A model generated the notes under the pieces. The model did not search any database. It was not told the DNA's origin and saw only the letters and a program-made list of their open reading frames with translations. DNA of 35,825 bases from Candidatus Nomurabacteria bacterium (GTDB lineage Bacteria; Patescibacteriota; Minisyncoccia; Phycocordibacterales; UBA9973): the NCBI GenBank assembly GCA_943357245.1, contig CALRGH010000006.1:1-35825 (forward strand), written 5' to 3'. Made by a program: the position numbers and the translations under genes. This document shows, piece by piece, positions 27,364 to 34,431 of the stretch (within the stretch, counting starts at the first letter, position 1; every line of letters begins with the position of its first letter).

Positions 27364-27627
27364 ATGTTCACTTTTTATTATGGTAAAGATTGCCCGCATT
27401 GTGCAAAAATGCACGAGCTTTTGGATGCGACTGAAAAAAAGCAAGGAAAATTATTTGATCGTGTTGAGGTTTGGCACAACGAAGAGGAATTAAAAAAATT
27501 GGAGGCGATTGATAAAGACCGTTGTGGGGGAGTGCCGTTTTTCTACAATCCAAAAACAGATACCTATTTGTGCGGGGAGATAGAGCCCAATGAACTGGAA
27601 ACATGGCTGAAGGAGCAAGAACTGTAG
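27364..27627 (+). CDS. Small thioredoxin/glutaredoxin-fold protein
   Basis: FTFYYGKDCPHCAKMHELLD (CPHC), GGVPFFYN cis-Pro-like motif. Confidence 0.8.
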   Translation: MFTFYYGKDCPHCAKMHELLDATEKKQGKLFDRVEVWHNEEELKKLEAIDKDRCGGVPFFYNPKTDTYLCGEIEPNELETWLKEQEL

Positions 27628-27676
27628 CTTTACCAAAAGACCTTTCTATCGTATACTAGCTTCACTTTTAATAGAT

Positions 27677-27748
27677 GGTCTTGTCGTTCAATGGATAGGA
27701 CACTCCCCTGCGAAGGGAGAAATGCAGGTTCGATTCCTGCCAGGGCCA
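27677..27748 (+). tRNA. tRNA-Arg (anticodon GCG), no encoded CCA
   Basis: Cloverleaf: acceptor GGTCTTG/CAGGGCC (with G-U pairs), anticodon arm CTCCC-CTGCGAA-GGGAG, T-arm GCAGGTTCGATTCCTGC. Confidence 0.9.
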
Positions 27749-27787
27749 CAATATGAAAAACCGACTCACTGAGTCGGTTTTTCATAT

Positions 27788-27937
27788 TGTGGCCCTGAGC
27801 AAGCAAACTGCTTTGCTTGCGTGCAGGAATCGAACGTCGGAGCGTTACATTTTGTTTCAAAATGTCGCGAGGTGGTGCCCAGACAAATTTTTGCGACGGC
27901 AAAAATTTAGTCGAGGGGGATTCCTGCCAGGGCCACA
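27788..27937 (+). repeat. tRNA-Arg-associated structured repeat with inverted and direct copies of the tRNA 3' end
   Basis: Inverted split copy TGTGGCCCTG...GCAGGAATCGAAC (27788-27835), hairpins 27847-27865 and 27882-27912, direct 19-bp copy GATTCCTGCCAGGGCCACA (27919-27937). Confidence 0.88.
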
Positions 27938-27981
27938 CGTATAAAAAATCTCAGCTTCTCGCTGAGATTTTTTGTCTTTTT

Positions 27982-28452
27982 CTAAAACCCTAATTTATCC
28001 ATAATCTTGTGGCTTCTAGATTCGGTGAGGAGCGCTTCTTTTAATTTTGGCGACAAGAGTGCTTTGACTTCTTCTTTGGAGACGCCTTGGAGGGGGACTG
28101 CAATGAGTGGCATAAAGATACGGTCGCTCATAAAGAGTAACCGATAGCCGTCTTCATCTTGGGATATCCAAAACGATACGGTGTGTATGTGCGGATAAAA
28201 ATGATGGGCTACTTGGATGCCATCGTCAGTAATACTAATAGTGATAATTCCAGGTGGGCGTTTTGCGTAAAGTGATAACGTAATACCCGCAACAATAATA
28301 AGTACGGCAAAAATATAATTTGAAAAAAGTACCGCAGCAACCGCACTGGCTACCGTGATAATACCAAGTGCCCAAAACCAGTCATTGTGTTTTGGTTGGT
28401 GTTTGTATTCGTGTACTTCCCAACTAAGCAGGGAATCAGGGTGGAGAGGCAT
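27982..28452 (-). CDS. Membrane protein with two TMs and a possible PH-like domain
   Basis: Starts MPLHPDSLLSWEVHEYKHQPKHNDWFW; two TMs then a soluble domain; start reassigned to exclude upstream repeat. Confidence 0.65.
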   Translation of the reverse strand: MPLHPDSLLSWEVHEYKHQPKHNDWFWALGIITVASAVAAVLFSNYIFAVLIIVAGITLSLYAKRPPGIITISITDDGIQVAHHFYPHIHTVSFWISQDEDGYRLLFMSDRIFMPLIAVPLQGVSKEEVKALLSPKLKEALLTESRSHKIMDKLGF

Positions 28453-28581
28453 ATGACAAGTATAGCAAGAAAGTAGCTGGTAGCAGGTAGCAAGGAACTG
28501 GGGATTAAAAAAAGATGCAGGAAAATGCTGCGCAAAATCCCGCATCTGCATTTTTCTCATATAAAAAATCCCCACCTGCAA

Positions 28582-29430
28582 TTATGCAGAAGGGGATTTA
28601 CGAAGATTTGCTCGCCACCACTTGATCGCAATGAGTTCTCTTTTTGCTTTACTCGAAAGTTTGATAATGCGAAGTGCAAGAAGAGGACGAATCATCAGAT
28701 GATAAATCGGGTCAAAATCTCCAGGACCATATCCTAAGTTTGGACTCTCAGGAAATTGATGGTGATTGTTTTGGTACAATTCACCGTTCATCAGCGGTGC
28801 GCAAGGGGTGTTTCTTGAGTTGTCGTCAGTCTCAAAATTTCGAGTACCTTTTACATGACCAAACCAGTTTACAATAGCACCTTGCAAGGGACCGTTTAAG
28901 AGAATGATTGGTAAAAACACAAGCAGTATCCAATATGGAATAACTAAGCACCAAAGCAGTATATATAATGCGCCCATAAGAAGAGTTGCTTCTTTACTGT
29001 TACTGACTGTTTCAAATCCTTTCCAATCAATTGCGATTTTTGCCTCGTACCTTTTTGAAATCCAGTGTTTGTTTTCTTGAATTTCTCTAAAAATTTTTTT
29101 CGTATCGAGCATCATAACAAAGAGTGGTTCCCAGAATTTATGAGTAGTGCGACCAATAAGATAATTGGAAGGTGAGTGAGGATCCTTCACTGTGTCACTA
29201 AATTCATGATGAGCAAGATGTAATTTGCGGTAGGTTTCTGGTTTTAAAAACGCAGGCCCTTGCAACAAAAAGGTAAGAATGTAAAAGAATCGTTGCCAGT
29301 ACACGCTCATGGAAAATTGTCCATGCGTATGGTAGCGATGCAGAAAAAAAGTGTGTAATGCGAGTGAAAATTGCCAATGCAATCCTACGCCAATAACACA
29401 CAAAAGAGCGAGAATGATTTCGTGTGTCAT
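28582..29430 (-). CDS. Acyl-lipid/acyl-CoA fatty acid desaturase
   Basis: Histidine boxes HRYHTH, HLAHHEFSD and NNHHQFP; multi-TM. Confidence 0.88.
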   Translation of the reverse strand: MTHEIILALLCVIGVGLHWQFSLALHTFFLHRYHTHGQFSMSVYWQRFFYILTFLLQGPAFLKPETYRKLHLAHHEFSDTVKDPHSPSNYLIGRTTHKFWEPLFVMMLDTKKIFREIQENKHWISKRYEAKIAIDWKGFETVSNSKEATLLMGALYILLWCLVIPYWILLVFLPIILLNGPLQGAIVNWFGHVKGTRNFETDDNSRNTPCAPLMNGELYQNNHHQFPESPNLGYGPGDFDPIYHLMIRPLLALRIIKLSSKAKRELIAIKWWRANLRKSPSA

Positions 29431-29495
29431 GAGTATTTGATTTTGATGATTTACCTAGAATTATATCATGACCACCCATAAGAGGAATGGCTCAT

Positions 29496-30200
29496 TTAAA
29501 ATGAGCGATCAAATTGGTCTTTTGCGAGAGCGAGGGCTTTTTTGTAGGTAGTCATCGCTTGCGCAATAGATTGTTCGCGTATTGTGCGGATCTGGTTTAT
29601 TTGTGCAGTGAATGGTTCGGTATTTTTTTTGTTAATTTTTGTGTGGGCGATAGCCGTGACATCTTTTGCAAATTCACTTTTTGCATCAGCGTCACGTCGG
29701 CCAATAGCGCACGCACTTCGTGCGCGACTAATTGCTTGTCCTAAATCGCTCGGGTTTTCTTTTTCGGTTAGTAGTGCTTGCATTTTTGCTGTCGCTGTCC
29801 GAATGGCATCATCTACAGATGCTCGGTATGTGGCGGTTATGGTTGTGACTGATTGTACAAGAGTAGCAACTGCTTGTTTTTGCTCTTCGTTTTTTGCTTT
29901 TGCGTATAGTGCTTCAAATGCAGTTGCGCGTTTTGCATCTATATCTCTACGTGTTGTTTGTATTGTTGAATCAGTTTTTTGCCATTTTGTTTGTAATTCT
30001 TTGACATGATTTGCGACAATGGTTGTGCGTTTTGCACTGCGTGCATTCACTTTTGCCCAGAGTCGCGCTTCTGTTGCAGGAAGGTTTGTACAAAATGAGT
30101 CTTTGTTTTTAGGTGACAAGAAAGAAGCATGCGCAACCGTATGGGGAATTGCGAGTATGAAAAGTAATGCTATTAAAATGGTAATTATTTTAGAGTTCAT
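29496..30200 (-). CDS. Secreted coiled-coil-like protein
   Basis: Signal peptide MNSKIITILIALLFILAIPHTVAHA; Ala/Lys/Glu-rich helical body; overlaps the upstream gene's end by 11 nt. Confidence 0.7.
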   Translation of the reverse strand: MNSKIITILIALLFILAIPHTVAHASFLSPKNKDSFCTNLPATEARLWAKVNARSAKRTTIVANHVKELQTKWQKTDSTIQTTRRDIDAKRATAFEALYAKAKNEEQKQAVATLVQSVTTITATYRASVDDAIRTATAKMQALLTEKENPSDLGQAISRARSACAIGRRDADAKSEFAKDVTAIAHTKINKKNTEPFTAQINQIRTIREQSIAQAMTTYKKALALAKDQFDRSF

Positions 30201-30567
30201 ATAATTCACTAGTGTCGTTATCGAGTAATACAAGATCACCAAAATCAATTACATCTGCGGCTATACTAGAAGCTTCAGTGTCTGCATCAGTACCAGTGAT
30301 GACTTCGGCAAGGGCTTGTTTCCTGGGATTTCCTTGATACATAATAAGTAACAAAAGAATGCATGCGCCAACACCAAATGGAAATACAAATGAACGACGA
30401 AACCATACGAGCGATTGTTGTTCTCGGATTGGTTTGTGGTGCGTTGTGGTTTTTTCTGGATTAAGGGTAAGCAGAAAAGCACGGTAGGATTCCTTACGTG
30501 GCTCTTCATCTGATTTGAGTATGTTGAGTGCGGAGATATATTCTTGTTGTTCTTCTTGTTCGTGCAT
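30190..30567 (-). CDS. Putative anti-sigma factor (single TM)
   Basis: 3 nt downstream of the ECF sigma gene; cytosolic N-terminus, one TM (FPFGVGACILLLLIMY), outer acidic tail. Confidence 0.6.
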   Translation of the reverse strand: MHEQEEQQEYISALNILKSDEEPRKESYRAFLLTLNPEKTTTHHKPIREQQSLVWFRRSFVFPFGVGACILLLLIMYQGNPRKQALAEVITGTDADTEASSIAADVIDFGDLVLLDNDTSELYEL

Positions 30568-30570
30568 ATA

Positions 30571-31104
30571 TTATTGGTGGCTAAGTATAGTTTTTATTTT
30601 TTCGAGCGCGCGGTGTTTTATTTGGCGGATGGAGACTTCTGATTTTTTTAGGAGGTGAGCTACTTCTTTCGCAGAATGATGTTCATATACAGAAAGTTCG
30701 ATGATTAGTTGTTCTTCAGGGCGGAGTCGTAACAATGCGTGCTCAATTTCATTTCGTGATTCTCTATCTAGTATCTGTGATTGTTCATCTTGGGCGTTTG
30801 GTATGTCGTGGTGGAGTGATTCAAGAGAAATTGTTTTTTTCTTGCGACGATGATCAATGAGTGTATTTCGAGCAACGGTAAATAAGTAAGGCAGGGGAGA
30901 ATCTTGTAATTCTATATGAGCAAGATTGCGATGCCATTTTAGAAATACATCTTGCGTGAGGTCGTCTGTCAGGTCGTGGTCATTTGTTCTTCGCATTAAA
31001 TACCTCCACACTGGCCTATAAAGCGTGCCGAATAAGGTGTCTTCGGCTTCTTTGTCGCCGTTTGTTGCTTTTTCTATTAGAATCTTCCATTCAGTGCTGT
31101 CCAT
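30571..31104 (-). CDS. ECF-family RNA polymerase sigma factor
   Basis: Region 2 DDLTQDVFLKWHRN..., region 4 LRPEEQLIIELSVYEHHSAKEVAHLLKKSEVSIRQIKHRALEKIK. Confidence 0.92.
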   Translation of the reverse strand: MDSTEWKILIEKATNGDKEAEDTLFGTLYRPVWRYLMRRTNDHDLTDDLTQDVFLKWHRNLAHIELQDSPLPYLFTVARNTLIDHRRKKKTISLESLHHDIPNAQDEQSQILDRESRNEIEHALLRLRPEEQLIIELSVYEHHSAKEVAHLLKKSEVSIRQIKHRALEKIKTILSHQ

Positions 31105-31150
31105 ACTGTTTTATAGTATAACGTGGAAAGGACTGTTTTGTGACAAATCT

Positions 31151-31196
31151 CCGCCAATTCAAAAATCCCCCATATGGGGGATTTTTGAATTGGCGG
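31151..31196. repeat. 46-bp perfect palindrome without spacer
   Basis: CCGCCAATTCAAAAATCCCCCAT|ATGGGGGATTTTTGAATTGGCGG. Confidence 0.9.
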
Positions 31197-31461
31197 TGTG
31201 TATTGAACGAAGTTCGAATGTATTTTGAATTGAACCCTGATTCCGACTAATCGCACGCCCCGCGTGCGTAGTGGCTCTGAATCTCTCCGTACGCTCCAAT
31301 TGCGTGGTGAAGCGAACCAATGCGCCTCGGACACGCTCGCGGACTCGCGTGTGCAAAAACCAAAAAATTTCCTTGCATTTTTCTCGCGCCTCCTCCCCCC
31401 ACCCCTCCGCCGCGAAGCGGAAAAAGAAATGGAAAGGATTTTTTTGGTTTTGCTTCGCCGT
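31187..31461. repeat. Left copy of long inverted repeat (IR-L)
   Basis: Block a 31194-31241 and block b 31321-31460 are near-identical to the reverse complement of 34246-34293 and 34095-34236. Confidence 0.9.
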
Positions 31462-31669
31462 TTCAGTCTCCGAAAAGAGCAATCCTATTTTAACATTTTT
31501 GTTTGCTCTTTTCTCCACCCTCACGGCGACCGAGGCGCTTCCTCTCCGCGTTCTGTGGTAGCTTGAAACTCTGTGCCTCCGACCGAGTTCGGTGGTAACT
31601 CATAATGCGGATTGTGCTAGGCACAAACAAATCTGTATGTGCTTGCCCCGCCCGCCCTGTGCGCGCACA

Positions 31670-31712
31670 AATCCCCGCCGTTTTTAGGAGATATTATAAA
31701 ACGGCGGGGATT
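31670..31712 (-). terminator. Terminator of the cassette operon
   Basis: AATCCCCGCCGTTTT...AAAACGGCGGGGATT, 15-bp stem just past the 31719 stop. Confidence 0.8.
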
Positions 31713-31718
31713 GCTCCC

Positions 31719-32543
31719 TTATTCCGTAGGATTATCGTTTTGGGGCTTGTATTCGATTTTGAGTGGCAAATCTGTCATAGCATAGTGAACAAATTGCTTT
31801 CCGAGTTCTGTAAGTTCGTACGAATCTTCATCGTCAAACGCAGAAGTTACGGGTTTTGGTCCCGATCCTTTCGGACGACGTTCGGGAGTTTTAGCAACAA
31901 AATTTCCGTAATAATCAATTTCACGATGTTGTCTAACTACACCACCAGTGCTCAAATCTCGGATTAGGAGCTTGAATAAATCCGCATCAGCAGAATTTTC
32001 CGCAACTTCTGCTTTTCCTAAATCACGCCAAATGCCACCGCGAGAAACTCCACTGGTTCCATGTTTATAAATGACGGCAATAACTTTAAAATGAAGTTCG
32101 GAATACATTTTAAGCCAGTCAATGAAAAGACGAACGACTTCGTCGCTCGTCATAGAAGAAGCGGCAGCGTTAGCTAGTATGTTTCTGATGTAAGTTCTCT
32201 TGTCCTCGCTTTCCGCCCCAGACCATTCTCGAAATGTCTTTTTGAGAAGCGATTGGTATTCTTTGCTTTCCAACCTTTTAGCAATTTCTTCATCGTGAAT
32301 ATCTAGTCGAGCCATAATTTCGAGAATGGTTCTTTCTTTTTCTCGTATTTCATCCTCAAGCATTTTTATCCAGTGTCGAAAAAATTTATTTACTCGCTCT
32401 TGCTCATTTTCTGACCATGCGCCTGCCGCCGCAGAAAACAAACCGCCCGCGAATGGTACGGCTCCGCCGATTACTTGCAAAGCACCCCTAATTATTTTAG
32501 GGGTGCTTCCTTCCTCTGGTAATTTTTTGTCGTCTTCTGTCAT
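31719..32543 (-). CDS. Unknown 274-aa protein with N-terminal Gly/Ala-rich hydrophobic segment
   Basis: IIRGALQVIGGAVPFAGGLFSAAAGAW followed by charged helices and LFKLLIRDLSTGGVVRQHREIDYYGNF. Confidence 0.8.
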   Translation of the reverse strand: MTEDDKKLPEEGSTPKIIRGALQVIGGAVPFAGGLFSAAAGAWSENEQERVNKFFRHWIKMLEDEIREKERTILEIMARLDIHDEEIAKRLESKEYQSLLKKTFREWSGAESEDKRTYIRNILANAAASSMTSDEVVRLFIDWLKMYSELHFKVIAVIYKHGTSGVSRGGIWRDLGKAEVAENSADADLFKLLIRDLSTGGVVRQHREIDYYGNFVAKTPERRPKGSGPKPVTSAFDDEDSYELTELGKQFVHYAMTDLPLKIEYKPQNDNPTE

Positions 32544-32545
32544 AA

Positions 32546-32812
32546 TTACCTATTCGCAAGCACAAAAAGTATAAGTCCGAGAATTATTGCAATAATCCAA
32601 AGTGGCCCAAGAGCAATAATTAACCAAATACCGAGTCCAGCTAAACCTAACCAAAGACAAAACTTAAGCAGTTTTTTAAATGCTCCACCTGCTGTTTTTG
32701 TTGAATTGACTTGATAGGGGGTGTCGCTTTTAGCAACACCGATTGTTTGCCCACAATGTGTGCAAAATTTTTCATCGGATGTAATTTTATTGCCACAGAT
32801 TGTGCAAAACAT
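32546..32812 (-). CDS. Small zinc-ribbon membrane protein
   Basis: N-terminal CTICGNKITSDEKFCTHCG and C-terminal hydrophobic segment(s). Confidence 0.82.
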   Translation of the reverse strand: MFCTICGNKITSDEKFCTHCGQTIGVAKSDTPYQVNSTKTAGGAFKKLLKFCLWLGLAGLGIWLIIALGPLWIIAIILGLILFVLANR

Positions 32813-32814
32813 AA

Positions 32815-33798
32815 TTATTTGACTTGGAATGAATCCACAAACTTATCGTATTGCAATAGATATTCTTGTGTTTTGTCATACGCAGTAAGTAATTGATAAA
32901 GTTTGTGGTCAACCAAAATGTTCAATCCTCGAATCCTAGACGTGGTATCTGGATGTACAATTTCTATTAAATAATCAATCGCGGGATAACCGTTTTTCGT
33001 TGTTGGAGTCGAATTTATGACAGTGCCGTTGTTAGCGGAAAGTTGAACGGTATTTTCAAGAAATGCGGATGGGTCAGATACATCTACATCAGATGAAAAA
33101 CTAGAAATGTTGACGATGTAGGCGACATCAGCAGTTTCATTTGCGGTCTTATAACTATCGATTTGAACTTTCCCATTTGGTGTATCTTGAGTCTTTGTGT
33201 CGTGAACTGGACGAGAAGGAAAATCTACAGAAAAATCGGGAGCGTTATTGTAACTAATCCAATTATCGGTAGGGACATATTGACCGGACTCAACAGCTTT
33301 ATCCCGCGTTGTTTCCAATGAATCGAACCCTGCGGATAAAACAAGAGCAAAAAGAGCGATAACTACAATTACCACAGCAAGAATTGGTCGAGCTTTTGTC
33401 TTTTTTCCTGTCGCCATGAACCCTCCAAACTGATACCATTTCTTTTTCTCTCCCGATCTATCTTTCCCAGCAATAGCGATATATACCAAGTTGGCTAGAT
33501 AAGCCGCTCCTATAAATCCTAAAATATTTCCAATGGCTTCTGCGTTGTCGTAACCCTCGGTGCTTTCAATTCCAAACAACAATACTGCACCAATTTTGAT
33601 AATGACCATTAACGCTTTGCCTAAACCTCCAAAGACAAGCAGAGCAAGGATAATACCAACTGTAATTCGTAGACCGTTTACAGTTTTTGTCTTTACTGCT
33701 TGAACAATTTCTGCTGTTTCGCTTACAGCTTTTGCCCCACACTTACCACAAAACTTTGCACTATCGGGAAGCGGATTGTTACAATTTTTGCAATTCAT
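32815..33798 (-). CDS. Zinc-ribbon multi-TM protein with C-terminal soluble domain
   Basis: MNCKNCNNPLPDSAKFCGKCG, several TMs, soluble C-terminal domain (DFSVDFPSRPVHDTKTQ...). Confidence 0.82.
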   Translation of the reverse strand: MNCKNCNNPLPDSAKFCGKCGAKAVSETAEIVQAVKTKTVNGLRITVGIILALLVFGGLGKALMVIIKIGAVLLFGIESTEGYDNAEAIGNILGFIGAAYLANLVYIAIAGKDRSGEKKKWYQFGGFMATGKKTKARPILAVVIVVIALFALVLSAGFDSLETTRDKAVESGQYVPTDNWISYNNAPDFSVDFPSRPVHDTKTQDTPNGKVQIDSYKTANETADVAYIVNISSFSSDVDVSDPSAFLENTVQLSANNGTVINSTPTTKNGYPAIDYLIEIVHPDTTSRIRGLNILVDHKLYQLLTAYDKTQEYLLQYDKFVDSFQVK

Positions 33799-33801
33799 AA
33801 A

Positions 33802-34023
33802 TTATTTAATGAAATAGTTAATGTCTTTATTATAAATCTTCGCAAAAAATTGGAGTTCGACAACATCAACCCTTTGCTGTCCCGATTCGACATTAGAAAT
33901 ATGCGATTGCGGACGCTTTAATTTCTTTGCCACTTCGGTTTGAGTCAATCCTGCCTCCTCGCGAGCTTTCCGCAATCGCTCAACAAAATAGGCGTATTCC
34001 TTTGTTTGTCTTGACCTAGTCAT
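33802..34023 (-). CDS. XRE-family HTH transcriptional regulator
   Basis: LRKAREEAGLTQTEVAKKLKRPQSHISNVESGQQRVDVVELQFFAKIY. Confidence 0.93.
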   Translation of the reverse strand: MTRSRQTKEYAYFVERLRKAREEAGLTQTEVAKKLKRPQSHISNVESGQQRVDVVELQFFAKIYNKDINYFIK

Positions 34024-34049
34024 ATAGTACTATGTTCTATCTAAATTTT

Positions 34050-34072
34050 CAATATCCAAAGTTTGGATATTG
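34050..34072. promoter_or_regulatory. Putative operator for the XRE regulator
   Basis: CAATATCCAAA-G-TTTGGATATTG, 11-bp perfect dyad 26 bp upstream of the XRE start. Confidence 0.6.
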
Positions 34073-34094
34073 TGATAAACTGGATTTATGCTAC

Positions 34095-34301
34095 CGGCGA
34101 AGCAAAACCAAAAATTTCCTTTCCATTCCTTTTTCCGCTTCGCGGCGGAGGGGTGGGGGGAGGAGGCGCGAGAAAAATGCAAGGAAATTTTTTGGTTTTT
34201 GCACACGCGAGTCCGCGAGCGTGTCCGAGGCGCGCATCATTCTGCATCAGGATTCAATTCAAAATACATTCGAACTTCGTTCAATACACACCGCAATTTT
34301 T
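34095..34301. repeat. Right copy of long inverted repeat (IR-R)
   Basis: Reverse complement of IR-L blocks. Confidence 0.9.
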
Positions 34302-34431
34302 CGAAAAGGGTTTCTGAACTCAAATCTGGGTCGGCGCGAAGCGCCGACACTAATGCATTCCCCCCGCCGAATCCAGAATCCAAAAGGGTTTTCCACGCTC
34401 CGCGTGGCTCGTCGTTTGCCAATACAATTCT

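Larger units (their letters stand above)
31187..34301. mobile_element. Inverted-repeat-bounded four-gene cassette (possible mobile cargo module)
   Basis: ~200 bp of near-identical inverted repeats flank a compact operon next to a large serine recombinase. Confidence 0.55.

Noticed and set aside
27630-27938. ORF 27630..27938 (-) and 27753..27944 (+)
   Set aside because: They overlap tRNA-Arg and its duplicated 3' end; coding interpretation unlikely.
31159-31566. ORFs 31159..31524, 31264..31566, 31271..31561, 34032..34439, 34063..34317 and 34088..34435
   Set aside because: Translations of the inverted repeats in several frames; no sign of a real protein.
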